A stretch of DNA of 64,000 nucleotides from Zemynaea arenosa (GCF_004614185.1 NZ_SPVF01000106.1:1-64000), one strand, 5' to 3'; shown: positions 35,405 to 44,075, counted from the first letter of the stretch. Numbers and translations: made by a program. Notes: a model not told the origin generated them from the letters alone.

Positions 35405-36438
35405 GCAGATTGCCACCCTCAGCCCAGGTGCGCACCGTACTCGCCGACGGCAGCATTGCCACGCTCACTGCCAGCCGCCGCCCGCGCGGCAACCGCGCCG
35501 ATGTGAAGTGCAGCGTGCCCGGCGCGCCCGGACTGGCCGAACGCATGCAAGCCGCTGTCCGTGCCGCCCGCCTCACCGAGTCCACCTTCGACAGCCGCGA
35601 CCAGGTCGTGATCAGCATGGACCGCGCACCTACGCCAACAGAGCGCGACTGGGAGCTCGCCGCCGTCCTGGCTGACCGCCTTGTCCGCGGCGTCTTCGCG
35701 CCCGCCGCCGCAGCCAGTTCTGGCGCCGGCGCGCGCAAGCCGTTGCTTGCCAACGGCTGGTCGGATCATTGGCACCTTGGCCGCGTCGACGGCTGCGCGC
35801 GGACCGAAGCAGCGGAACCAGGCCATTTGCTGGGCGGGTCACCGATCCTGCCGCACCTCGGCGCGCTGCACGGCCAGCCGGATCGCGCGGCCGCGGTGTC
35901 GAGCGCGCGGGCATGGTTCCCGTTGTGGAGTGGCCGCGTCGACGATACGCTCGCCTGGGTCGAAATCAGCGTTCATCCCTTGCAAGCCCCCGCCGCCGAC
36001 GAGGAAGAGTCGATTACGGTCCCCAACGCGGACGCCGCCCTCACGCTGGCCGTGCGGAGAACCCTGGCCGCCGCCCGCCACTTCGATGGCCGCGCCCTGG
36101 GCCGCTGGCGCACCGTGGTCCGCTTCAGCGAAACCCGCTTCCAGGGCCCATCCTACGAACTCGCCCTCGTGCTGGCCGACCGGCTCGCCCGTGGCCGCGA
36201 ATTTCCGGCCCGTGGCCGCATCGTGGCCAGCGGCTGTTCGCAAGCCTGGCACGTCGGCCGCGTGGATACAGTCGATGGCTGCGCCCCCAAAGCCACCTTG
36301 ATCCTGAAGGAAGCGGCCAAAGGTGACCGCATCTTGGTCCCCAAGGATTGGGAAGACGCCCTCGGCCCCGACTTCCAGCACGCCCTGCGCGAACTGGGCG
36401 CCGGCGCCGCATTTGTCGAGCGGATCGGCATGATATGA
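35401..36438 (+). CDS. Protein with two Lon (S16)/ComM-like domains
   Basis: 345 residues. Two homologous halves can be aligned: WELAAVLADRLVRG (84-97) with YELALVLADRLARG (252-265), and WHLGRVDGC (124-132) with WHVGRVDTVDGC (283-294). The second half reads like a Lon-type proteolytic domain: GPS with Ser251, then about 46 residues later Lys297 in VDGCAPKATLI, then GDRILVPKDW. In E. coli Lon the Ser679-Lys722 dyad is 43 apart. The first half resembles the ComM/YifB N-terminal fold, but Asp83 replaces the serine. There is no AAA ATPase domain. Inference: a stand-alone, possibly active Ser-Lys protease in the locus. Confidence 0.68.
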   Translation: MSRLPPSAQVRTVLADGSIATLTASRRPRGNRADVKCSVPGAPGLAERMQAAVRAARLTESTFDSRDQVVISMDRAPTPTERDWELAAVLADRLVRGVFAPAAAASSGAGARKPLLANGWSDHWHLGRVDGCARTEAAEPGHLLGGSPILPHLGALHGQPDRAAAVSSARAWFPLWSGRVDDTLAWVEISVHPLQAPAADEEESITVPNADAALTLAVRRTLAAARHFDGRALGRWRTVVRFSETRFQGPSYELALVLADRLARGREFPARGRIVASGCSQAWHVGRVDTVDGCAPKATLILKEAAKGDRILVPKDWEDALGPDFQHALRELGAGAAFVERIGMI

Positions 36439-36481
36439 GAGGCCCGCACACTTAACGGGAGCGGCCGGAAAGAACAGACCC

Positions 36482-36524
36482 GCCCTGCTAGAATCGACAG
36501 CAAGGAAGTACGATCTGGCAGGGC
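36482..36524 (+). promoter_or_regulatory. Promoter framed by inverted repeat before SPFH gene
   Basis: Extended -10 TGC-TAGAAT (36486-36494) lies next to the arm GCCCTGC (36482-36488), whose exact partner GCAGGGC is at 36518-36524, around the predicted transcription start. A likely operator, and a sign that the SPFH and kinase genes have their own promoter. Confidence 0.5.
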
Positions 36525-36554
36525 AGTCAGAGATCACCAAGACACGGAGTTTTT

Positions 36555-38438
36555 ATGTTCCAGGCGTTCGGATTCGGCGGCGTGCCCTGCGCCCGCTGCG
36601 GACACAAACAGGCCAGCGACAGCGCGTACTGTGAGCGCTGCGGCATGGCCGCGGGCACCCCGCGCAACGAACCAGTCCTGCGCGACAACCGCTGGATCGC
36701 GGCCCCCAACGAATTCGCGGTGTTCTTCGGCGTGCGCGAACTGTCGGGCCTTTTCGTCAAGACCCTGCGCGTGCCAGCCACCACCCGTGCCTACATCCTG
36801 CAGGGCGGCCAGGCGACCGAAGTCCCTCAGGGCGAATACGAGATCGAAGGCTTCTTCACGCGCCTGAACAACCTGCTGCGCGACCGCCACGCCGAAATCC
36901 TCATCACCCGTACCGCCGCGCTGCCGGTCCGTTTCGGCTTCGAAGGCTTGCGCACGGCGGAAGGGCTGGAAGTCGCGCTGGACGTCAGCATCAGCATCAA
37001 GATCGAGAACGTGGCCGCCTTCGCCCAGCACTTTATGACAGTGCCTGGCACGATCACGGAAGCGCATCTGCAGGAACTGCTCGCGCCCTCAGTGCGCCAG
37101 CTGGCGGCCGAATTCACCGGCTCCCAGGCCCTGCGCGAGATGAGCCGCAATCGCGACCTGCGCGCGCAGCTGGACGAGCGCCTGCACTCCGCGCTGCGCC
37201 TGCGCCTCGCGCAGTTCGGCCTGGCCGCCGTGGACGTGGACACGCTCACGCTGCGCCACGACAAGCTGAATGCGAACCGCGAACGGGCGGGCAGCTTGTG
37301 GCTCATCGCCGAAGGCCGGCAGGCGGACCTGGAACACACCAAGGCGCTGGACCAGCTGTACAACGACGAAGAATGGCAGCGCATCTGGCGCGAGGAGCAG
37401 GAGGCTCGCCTGCGTTTCCGCCACGCCGAGATGAAGCAGGACCAGGACGTGGAAAACCGCGAGCTCGTTCTCCAGCGCACCGATCGCATGCAGGCCATTC
37501 GGCTGCGCGAGATCGAGCTGTATGGCCGCGTGGCCGAATCGCAGAACCGCATCGAAGCCCTGCGTCTGGACGCCGCCGAAGTCCTGGCACAGCTGGAGCA
37601 CGAAGCCACGCAAAAGAAGTCCGCCCGCGCCGGTGAAGCCGCCGAATGGGCCCACGTGCGCGACCTCGCCAGGGTCAAGATGCGCGCCGCGCTGGAGGCC
37701 GCCCAGCAGGACGCCCAGCACGAGCGCCAGTTCGCGCAGCAGCGCTTCATGCACCAGCTGGTGCAGCAGCAGATCCGCAACAAGATCGAGCAGGCGCTTG
37801 CCATCGAGGACGAAGCCCACAAGCGCGGGCAGCTCGCGCTGCTGCACCAGGCGGAGCGCGACGCCAAGCTGCGCTTGCAGGCGCTGGAGGCCGAGCACCA
37901 CCGCGCTGCCTTGCAGTCGCTCGCCATCGACTTCGCGGCGCGCGAACGCGCAGCGCAGCGTGATGAAAGCCTGAAGGACGCCATCGGCCACGAAGACGTG
38001 GAGCAGGTCAACCAGCGCATCGCCGCCCTGCGCCGCAGCGGGGCCAGTGCGGACGCCATCGCCCAGCAGGAGAAGCTGCTGCGCACCATCGAAGCCGATG
38101 CGGCCTATGAGCGCAAGCGCATGGAACTGCGCATCGAAGAGGGCGACGCCACTTGGCAGCGCGAAGTCCAGCGCATGGAGACCCTGGCTCAAGTGGATGA
38201 TACGGCCAAGCTGGTGCTGGCCCCCGCCGCCAATGCCGAACTGCTGGCCGACGTGATGAAGACCCGTGTGCACGCCACCATGAACGCCGGCCAGCTGCAG
38301 GGACTGGCCGGTGTCGAAGCCGCGCGCACGCCCAAGACCAACACCGACAGTCCGGCGCCGCGCATCTGCGCCAACGGCCACGCCGCCGGACCGCAGGACC
38401 GCTATTGCCCGCAGTGCGGCGTGGAGCTGACACAGTAA
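36555..38438 (+). CDS. Zinc ribbon - SPFH-like - coiled-coil - zinc ribbon protein
   Basis: 627 residues. The N-terminal zinc ribbon has Cys12, Cys15, Cys26 and Cys29. An SPFH/band-7-like region (about 45-260) includes VFFGVRELSGLFVKTLRVP, TEVPQGEYEIEGF and VALDVSISIKIENVAAFAQH. A long charged coiled coil (about 265-560) follows. The C-terminus is a second zinc ribbon (Cys605, Cys618, Cys621 with His609). No membrane helix is seen. SPFH proteins form oligomeric scaffolds, so this could assemble a cytoplasmic or membrane-edge platform for the kinase encoded six bases downstream. Confidence 0.82.
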   Translation: MFQAFGFGGVPCARCGHKQASDSAYCERCGMAAGTPRNEPVLRDNRWIAAPNEFAVFFGVRELSGLFVKTLRVPATTRAYILQGGQATEVPQGEYEIEGFFTRLNNLLRDRHAEILITRTAALPVRFGFEGLRTAEGLEVALDVSISIKIENVAAFAQHFMTVPGTITEAHLQELLAPSVRQLAAEFTGSQALREMSRNRDLRAQLDERLHSALRLRLAQFGLAAVDVDTLTLRHDKLNANRERAGSLWLIAEGRQADLEHTKALDQLYNDEEWQRIWREEQEARLRFRHAEMKQDQDVENRELVLQRTDRMQAIRLREIELYGRVAESQNRIEALRLDAAEVLAQLEHEATQKKSARAGEAAEWAHVRDLARVKMRAALEAAQQDAQHERQFAQQRFMHQLVQQQIRNKIEQALAIEDEAHKRGQLALLHQAERDAKLRLQALEAEHHRAALQSLAIDFAARERAAQRDESLKDAIGHEDVEQVNQRIAALRRSGASADAIAQQEKLLRTIEADAAYERKRMELRIEEGDATWQREVQRMETLAQVDDTAKLVLAPAANAELLADVMKTRVHATMNAGQLQGLAGVEAARTPKTNTDSPAPRICANGHAAGPQDRYCPQCGVELTQ

Positions 38439-38444
38439 GGAAGC

Positions 38445-40685
38445 ATGCAGACAGCACGGGACAAAATCCGCGAACTGCGGGCCCTGCACGAGGACGGGCT
38501 GCTTAGCCAGCAGGAGTTCGACAGGCGCAAGAACGCCATCCTGGACGCGGAGTATGCGCCACCGGGAGGCCCGCTTGCGGCCAGCGTGCAGCGTGCGGGC
38601 ACCGAGATCGGCCTCATGCCCGGCATGGAAATCGGTCCACCCAACCGCCGCTATCTGCTGGAGCACCTGATCGCGACCGGCGGCATGGGCCAGGTGTGGC
38701 GCGCCACCGATCTCGCCACCCAGGCTGAACTTGGCCACAGTGCTACCGTGGCGCTCAAGGTGCTGCCGCCGGAATTCACGCGCAGCGCGCACCACGCCAA
38801 GCTGCTGGTGGAAGAAGCCACGCAGGCGCGCAAGCTCGCGCATGAGCACATCGTGCGCGTGTACGAGTGGGCGCAGGACCCGGCCACCTCCAGCTACTTC
38901 ATCATCATGGAGTGCCTGGAGGGCGAAGACCTCGACAGCCTCCTCGCGCGCGAGGGGCGTTTGCCGCTGAACCGGGTGCAGGCGCTGCTCGCCCCCGTGG
39001 CCGAGGCATTGGACTATGCCTGGGCCAAGGCCCACCTGGTCCACCGCGACATCAAGCCGGGCAACGTGTTCGTTACCGCCCGGGGCGAAGTCAAGCTGCT
39101 GGACTTCGGCATCGCCGCGCGTGCGCGCAGCGGTAACAGCATGCTCGGGCTGGAGGCACCCGGCGATTCAGGCACCGCAGGCTACCGCGCCCCGGAAGCG
39201 GGCGTTCACCAGCGCTCCCCCAGCCGCACGCTGGACGTGTACGCGGTGGCTGTGATGATCTACCAGATGCTGGAAGGCCGCGTGCCGTTTGATGGCCCGC
39301 GCACTGCGCAGCACGAACCAGACCGCCCGCGCGGCATCAACGAACGCCAGTGGGCTGCACTGCGCCGCGGCTTTGCCATCGATGCCAAGGAGCGCCAGGC
39401 CAGCGTGCACGAGCTGCTGGCGGACCTGGACCGCGCCACCGGGCCGACCGACCAGGAAATCGCCGCGCAGCGTGCCACCGAACGCGCGCAGGAAGAAGAA
39501 CGCCAGCGCGTGCTGGCCGCCAAGCGCCGCGCGGAAGCCGAAGCCCTCGCCGCGGCGCAAGCGCTGGCGGACAAGCAGCGTAAGGAGCAGGAAGCGAAAG
39601 CCCGCGCCGCCGAGGAAGCCGCGCGCCAGGCGCGCAAGGAGGAGCTGCGCCGCCAGCTGCTGGAGCGCCGCGCGGTGGAAACGGAGAAAGCACGCAAGGC
39701 GCAGGAGGAAGCGCAGCGCAAGGCCGCCCAGGCCCGTGCGGCCGCTGCCTACCTCGCGGAACAGAAGCGGGCCCGGGCCGAGATGGCCGCGCGCACCGCC
39801 GCCGAAGTGCAGGCCCAGATGCCGACGCCCGGCAGCGCCACCGCGGATGCCGACGGCGTGCTGCGCGACCGCTTCATCGACGGCACCGGCACCGGGCCGG
39901 ACCTGGTGTTGATCCCGACCGGCCGCTTCCAGATGGGCTCTCCCCAGCATGAGCGCAAGCGCGCCATGGACGCAGGGGCCCAGTCCGCATGGCTGGAACG
40001 CGAGACGCCCCAGCACTGGGTCGGTATCGAGGAATCGTTCGCGCTGGGCCGCACGCCGGTAACGGTGGCGCAATGGCGTGCCTTTGTGCGCGACACCGGC
40101 TGGCAGGGCGCGAGCGATGTGGATTGGGATGCGCCGGGCTTCGTGCAGACCGACGAGCACCCGGTGGTCGGCGTCACCTGGATGGACGCGCAGCAGTACG
40201 TGCGCTGGCTGTCCATGAAGACCGGCCAGGTCTACCGTCTGCCCAGCGAAGCCGAATGGGAGTACGCCTGCCGGGCCGGAACCAAGACTGCCTTCAGCTT
40301 CGGCGACGACATCAACACCGACCTGGCCAACTACGACGGCAATTACACCTACCACACCAGCCCGCGCGGCGTGTTCCGCGGCGGGACCACGCCGGTGGCG
40401 ATGTTCCCGCCCAACCCATGGGGCCTGTATGACATGCACGGTAACGTGTGGGAATGGGTACAGGATGTGGTGCACGACAACTACGTGGGCGCGCCATTGA
40501 CCGGCCGTGCGTGGGAGGAGGGCGGAGACCAGGCCCGCCGTGTCCTGCGCGGTGGCTCGTGGCTGTACAATCCCCGCTATCTGCGGTCGGCCCTGCGCAA
40601 CGGTTATTCGGCCGTGCTGGGGAACGACATTGTCGGTTTCCGGGTCGCCCGCCAACTCAAGCAGGAAAAGGAACCAGCGGCATGA
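38445..40685 (+). CDS. SHOCT - Ser/Thr kinase - coiled coil - FGE-sulfatase fusion
   Basis: 746 residues. A SHOCT-like oligomerisation motif (about 5-35, LHEDGLLSQQEFDRRKNAIL) is followed by a Hanks-type kinase (about 70-335). Catalytic residues are complete: ATGGMGQVW loop, Lys105, Glu in LVEEA, HRD at 200-202, Asn207, DFG at 220-222, APE at 249-251. A charged coiled coil (about 340-445) leads to a formylglycine-generating-enzyme-like domain (about 465-735, with YRLPSEAEWEYACRAGT and WEWVQD), as in Pkn1-type kinases. It lacks a membrane helix. Stop overlaps the OsmC gene start. Confidence 0.93.
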   Translation: MQTARDKIRELRALHEDGLLSQQEFDRRKNAILDAEYAPPGGPLAASVQRAGTEIGLMPGMEIGPPNRRYLLEHLIATGGMGQVWRATDLATQAELGHSATVALKVLPPEFTRSAHHAKLLVEEATQARKLAHEHIVRVYEWAQDPATSSYFIIMECLEGEDLDSLLAREGRLPLNRVQALLAPVAEALDYAWAKAHLVHRDIKPGNVFVTARGEVKLLDFGIAARARSGNSMLGLEAPGDSGTAGYRAPEAGVHQRSPSRTLDVYAVAVMIYQMLEGRVPFDGPRTAQHEPDRPRGINERQWAALRRGFAIDAKERQASVHELLADLDRATGPTDQEIAAQRATERAQEEERQRVLAAKRRAEAEALAAAQALADKQRKEQEAKARAAEEAARQARKEELRRQLLERRAVETEKARKAQEEAQRKAAQARAAAAYLAEQKRARAEMAARTAAEVQAQMPTPGSATADADGVLRDRFIDGTGTGPDLVLIPTGRFQMGSPQHERKRAMDAGAQSAWLERETPQHWVGIEESFALGRTPVTVAQWRAFVRDTGWQGASDVDWDAPGFVQTDEHPVVGVTWMDAQQYVRWLSMKTGQVYRLPSEAEWEYACRAGTKTAFSFGDDINTDLANYDGNYTYHTSPRGVFRGGTTPVAMFPPNPWGLYDMHGNVWEWVQDVVHDNYVGAPLTGRAWEEGGDQARRVLRGGSWLYNPRYLRSALRNGYSAVLGNDIVGFRVARQLKQEKEPAA

Positions 40686-41080
40686 GCATCACCGTCAAGC
40701 GCGACCTCTCGCAGCCCATGCGCCACATCGTGCATGTGCGCGACCATATCGTCTCCACCGACCTGGAACTGGACGAGGGCGGGACCGATGCCGGCCCCAA
40801 TCCGCACGACCTGTACGACGCGGCGCTCGGCGCCTGCAAGGCCCTCACACTGCTGTGGTACGCGAAGCGCAAGAACATCGGGCTGACCGACATCCAGGTC
40901 CAGGTGGACCGCGACAATTCGCAGGAACGGCAGGGCGTCTATAAGCTGGCGACCACCATCGCGCTGATGGGCGACCTCACCGGCGCGCAGCGCGAAGAGC
41001 TGCTCGGCGTGGCGCGCAAATGCCCGGTGCACAAGCTGATGTCCAGCGTGACCACCGAAATCACCACGGAGCTGGCATGA
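40682..41080 (+). CDS. OsmC family protein
   Basis: 132 residues, OsmC/Ohr fold. The two redox cysteines are visible as Cys52 (LGACKALTL) and a C-terminal Cys in ARKCPVHKLM. This family reduces organic hydroperoxides with dihydrolipoyl or glutathione-type thiols. The start overlaps the kinase stop and the stop overlaps the pirin start (both ATGA), so it is translationally locked into the kinase operon. Oxidative-stress protection tied to the envelope system is an inference. Confidence 0.9.
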   Translation: MSITVKRDLSQPMRHIVHVRDHIVSTDLELDEGGTDAGPNPHDLYDAALGACKALTLLWYAKRKNIGLTDIQVQVDRDNSQERQGVYKLATTIALMGDLTGAQREELLGVARKCPVHKLMSSVTTEITTELA

Positions 41081-41961
41081 TCGCGCAACTGCTCAAGGCC
41101 CACGAGAAGGATCTCGGCGGCGGCTTCAAGGTGCGGCGCTACCTGCCGGCGGCCGCCAGGCAGGCCGTCGGGCCCTTCATCTTCTTCGACCACTTCGGTC
41201 CCATCGACGCGCACCCCCAGGACAACCACGACGTGCGCCCGCACCCGCATATCGGCCTGGCCACGGTGACCTATCTGTACGAAGGCGCCATCATGCATCG
41301 GGACAGCATCGGCTCCGAGCAGCGCATCGAGCCCGGGGCGATCAACTGGATGACGGCGGGCCGCGGCATTGTGCACTCCGAGCGCACGCCGCCGGAGCTG
41401 CGCGGCGTGGGGCACCGCAAACATGGCCTGCAGCTATGGTGCGCGCTGCCGCGCGAGCACGAAGAGGACGCGCCGTCTTTCGAACACACGCCTGCCAGTG
41501 CGATTCCCGAAGTGGCGCTGGACGGTTGCCGCATCCGCGTACTGGTGGGCAGCGCCTTTGGCCAGGTCTCGCCGGTGCGCACCTACAGCGAAACCCTGTA
41601 CCTGGACGTGGCGCTGGACCCGGGCGCCACGCTCACCTTTGACACGCTGCCCGCCGAGGCGGCGCTGTATGCCGTCGAGGGCTCGGTGTGCATCGATGGG
41701 GAGACCGTCCCGCAGGACACCATGGCCCTGCTGCCGACGGCTGCCGCTCAGGTGCGGGTGGCGGCGCCGGGCGGGACGCGGTTCGTGGTCATCGGCGGCG
41801 AGGCGCTGGACGGGCATCGCTACATCTACTGGAACTTCGTCTCCTCCAGCCGCGAGCGGATCGTGCAGGCGGCGGACGACTGGGAGGCGCAGCGCTATGC
41901 CATGGTGCCCGGCGAGACCGAGTTCATTCCCTTGCCCGCCAATCGCCCACCCCGCGCGTGA
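41077..41961 (+). CDS. Pirin family protein (second in the window)
   Basis: 294 residues, bicupin. Metal-ligand block PHPHIGLATVTYLYEG and MTAGRGIVHSE are present. The C-terminal domain runs to IPLPANRPPRA. It starts inside the OsmC stop codon. It is not a recent duplicate of the other pirin (9850-10737): the domain order is shared but the sequences differ widely. Likely a cytoplasmic iron protein; role in the kinase operon unknown. Confidence 0.9.
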   Translation: MIAQLLKAHEKDLGGGFKVRRYLPAAARQAVGPFIFFDHFGPIDAHPQDNHDVRPHPHIGLATVTYLYEGAIMHRDSIGSEQRIEPGAINWMTAGRGIVHSERTPPELRGVGHRKHGLQLWCALPREHEEDAPSFEHTPASAIPEVALDGCRIRVLVGSAFGQVSPVRTYSETLYLDVALDPGATLTFDTLPAEAALYAVEGSVCIDGETVPQDTMALLPTAAAQVRVAAPGGTRFVVIGGEALDGHRYIYWNFVSSSRERIVQAADDWEAQRYAMVPGETEFIPLPANRPPRA

Positions 41962-41985
41962 CCTCTTGAAGCTGGAAGGTGACGC

Positions 41986-42013
41986 TTGAAACCGTAAGCG
42001 CCCTTTCTATACT
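41986..42013 (+). promoter_or_regulatory. Sigma-70 promoter of the small membrane peptide
   Basis: TTGAAA (41986-41991), 16 bases, TATACT (42008-42013). Predicted transcription start near 42020, 28 bases before the small start codon. Confidence 0.65.
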
Positions 42014-42047
42014 GAAGGTTCCTGTTCAACTTTTGAAAGGAACCGTC

Positions 42048-42152
42048 ATGCATATCCCCGACAACGTCCGGATTCCGGTCACCGTGCTGTCCATCGGTGG
42101 CGGAATGCTGGTGGTCCTGTCCTTCATCTTCCTCGTCCTCATCCCGAGCTGA
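42048..42152 (+). CDS. 34-residue single-span membrane peptide
   Basis: A short frame of 34 codons. Polar N-terminus MHIPDNVRIPVTV is followed by a hydrophobic helix ending SFIFLVLIPS. It has a good promoter (41986-42013) and a GAAAGGAA ribosome site seven bases before the ATG, plus stem-loops after the stop. Together these make it more likely to be a real gene than chance. It sits between the pirin and porin genes. Function unknown; such peptides often modulate larger membrane proteins. Confidence 0.6.
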   Translation: MHIPDNVRIPVTVLSIGGGMLVVLSFIFLVLIPS

Positions 42153-42160
42153 CCGTTACG

Positions 42161-42209
42161 CCCCGTTCCCGTGCGGGGACGGCGGCTTCTCGCGCTTTTC
42201 GCGCTTTTT
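42161..42209 (+). terminator. Candidate terminator region after the small peptide
   Basis: A hairpin CCCCG/CGGGG (42161-42178) and then CGCG-CTTTT-CGCG followed by CTTTTT (42191-42209). Stems are short, so termination is likely but not certain. Confidence 0.4.
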
Positions 42210-42299
42210 CCCCGCCGGTCTTGTCATGTTGGTTAGCCTTTGGGCCATCCAATGTTGCTCAGTTATTACCGTTTCGTTGCCTCGGGACAACTAGAGGTG

Positions 42300-42317
42300 A
42301 GATTCTAGTGAGAATCT
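42300..42317. promoter_or_regulatory. Inverted repeat upstream of porin
   Basis: AGATTCT-AGTG-AGAATCT, perfect seven-base arms, 73 bases before the porin start. The surrounding 42210-42389 stretch is AT-richer than its neighbours and probably holds the porin promoter. Confidence 0.5.
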
Positions 42318-42389
42318 TGAACCAACCCATTTTCAACATGTGTTGCTGTGCGTCAAACTTCGTTCACTGCAACCAACATGAGGATTGAG

Positions 42390-43589
42390 ATGAAACAGTT
42401 CAAGCGCACTAGTCTGGCCGTGGCAATCTTGGCCGCCTGCGCTGCCAACGCGTCGGCCCAGGACGGTGGTCCGCAGATCAGCATCAGTGGCTTCGGTTCC
42501 GCGATCCTGACCGCCACCAACACGGACAAGGCCGAATTCGCCCGCCCGAACCAGGCCGCCGGCGTCAAGGAAGACCCGCGCTTCGGCCCCGACTCGAATT
42601 TCGGCGTGCAAGCCACCGCCACCTTCAACGACCGCCTGTCGCTGACCGCCCAAGGCCTGGTGCGCAAGAACGCGACCGACCAATTCGGCGCGGAAGTCTC
42701 GTGGGCCTTCGCCAAGTACAAGCTGAATGACGACTTCTCGGTCCGTGTGGGCCGCGTCGGCGTCCCGATCTACATGATCTCGGATTACCGCTACGTCGGC
42801 TACGCCAGCACCATGATCCGTCCGCCGGCCGAGCTGTATCGCCAGGTCACCGCCGACTACATCGACGGCGCCGACATCACCTACAACCACAGCTACGGCG
42901 ACACCACCGTCACCGCGCAGCTGGGCTACGGCAACAGCCGTTCCGATGTCCCGGGCGGCTACTATGTCGACTACAAGAAGGCGTATGCACTGCAAGTGGT
43001 GGTGGAACGCGGCCCGTTCACGGTGCGCTTCGGCCGCGCCAGTGCGGACGTCACCATGGTCAACAACACCCAGGCCGCGACGCTGCTCGCGACCTTGTCC
43101 AAGGTGGGCTATGCCTCCGCCGCCAACGACTACAAGATCGCCGGCGTGAAGGGCACCTTCACCTCGCTGGGCGGCACCATGGACTACCAGAACTTCATCG
43201 TGCAGGCCGAATACGCCAAGCGTGACACCGACAGCCGCTTCCTGATGGACACCACGGCGTGGTACGCGATGGGCGGCTACCGCCTCGGCAAGTTCACCCC
43301 GTACGTGATGCACGCCACGCTGAAGCAGGACAACGCGCGCCACTACACCGGCGTGCCGGCCGTCGGCCCGCTGCTGCCACTGGCCGCCGCGCTGGACGCC
43401 GCAGGCCAGTCCCCGCTGCAAACCTCCAATGCCATCGGCCTGCGCTGGGACTTCGCCAAGTCCGCCGCGTTCAAGGTGCAGATCGACCGCATCGAGCCGA
43501 AGGACGGCGCAGGTGCGTTCCTGAAGCCGGCCGCCGGCTTCACCGGTCCGGTCAACGTGTACGCCGCTGGCGTGGACTTCGTGTTCTAA
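42390..43589 (+). CDS. DcaP-like outer-membrane porin
   Basis: 399 residues, signal peptide ending at about ANASAQ, then a beta-barrel with strands rich in alternating aromatic and small residues and a terminal Phe (VYAAGVDFVF). GAGGA lies five bases before the ATG at 42390; an ATG at 42378 has no such site. The family allows diffusion of small solutes such as dicarboxylates through the outer membrane. The next gene, 14 bases on, encodes a PstS-like periplasmic protein, a pairing also known in other Proteobacteria. Confidence 0.82.
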   Translation: MKQFKRTSLAVAILAACAANASAQDGGPQISISGFGSAILTATNTDKAEFARPNQAAGVKEDPRFGPDSNFGVQATATFNDRLSLTAQGLVRKNATDQFGAEVSWAFAKYKLNDDFSVRVGRVGVPIYMISDYRYVGYASTMIRPPAELYRQVTADYIDGADITYNHSYGDTTVTAQLGYGNSRSDVPGGYYVDYKKAYALQVVVERGPFTVRFGRASADVTMVNNTQAATLLATLSKVGYASAANDYKIAGVKGTFTSLGGTMDYQNFIVQAEYAKRDTDSRFLMDTTAWYAMGGYRLGKFTPYVMHATLKQDNARHYTGVPAVGPLLPLAAALDAAGQSPLQTSNAIGLRWDFAKSAAFKVQIDRIEPKDGAGAFLKPAAGFTGPVNVYAAGVDFVF

Positions 43590-43603
43590 GGAGGGCGTGA
43601 TTC

Positions 43604-44017
43604 ATGAAACTGAAATTTGCCCATATCGTGGTGGCGGCGCTGATCGGCGGCGGCATCGCTCCTGCCTTCGCGACCGAGATCGCCGTGATCGTCAACCCGA
43701 AGAACCCGGCCTCGCGCATGTTCAGCGAGCAGGCGGCCCAGTTCTTCCTCGGGAAGTCGACCCAGTTCACGCCGGTGGAGCGCAATGACGGTGCCCCGCT
43801 GCGCGCGGAGTTCTACCAGAAGGTCCTGAACAAGGATCCGGCGACCGTGAAGGCCGCGTGGTCCAAGCTGGTCTTCACCGGCAAGGCGACCGCACCGAAG
43901 GAATACGCATCAAGCGCGGACGTGAAGAAGGCGGTGGCTTCGGACGTTTCGGCCATCGGCTACATCGAGAAGTCGGCTGTCGATGACAGCGTGAAGGTGA
44001 TCCTCACCGTGCAGTGA
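43604..44017 (+). CDS. Small periplasmic PstS-like (phosphate-binding-type) protein
   Basis: 137 residues, signal peptide to about APAFAT, then one lobe of a PBP-like fold: EIAVIVNPKNPASRMFSEQAAQFFLGK at the front and AIGYIEKSAVDDSVKVIL at the end, which resembles the C-terminal part of phosphate-binding proteins. It is half the size of a full PstS, so it likely forms a single-lobe binder. It probably works with the porin upstream. Followed by a strong terminator. Confidence 0.82.
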   Translation: MKLKFAHIVVAALIGGGIAPAFATEIAVIVNPKNPASRMFSEQAAQFFLGKSTQFTPVERNDGAPLRAEFYQKVLNKDPATVKAAWSKLVFTGKATAPKEYASSADVKKAVASDVSAIGYIEKSAVDDSVKVILTVQ

Positions 44018-44042
44018 TCTTTGCGGAGATCCGCTGTACGAG

Positions 44043-44075
44043 CCGCGCCAGCGATGAACTGGCGCGGTTTTTTTT
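44043..44075 (+). terminator. Strong rho-independent terminator
   Basis: CCGCGCCAG / CTGGCGCGG, nine perfect pairs with a seven-base loop, followed by eight T. It ends the porin/PstS-like unit and separates it from the convergent minus-strand arm. Confidence 0.95.

Noticed and set aside
9850-41961. Recent duplication of the two pirin genes
   Set aside because: Only the family motifs are shared; the remaining sequence and the contexts differ.
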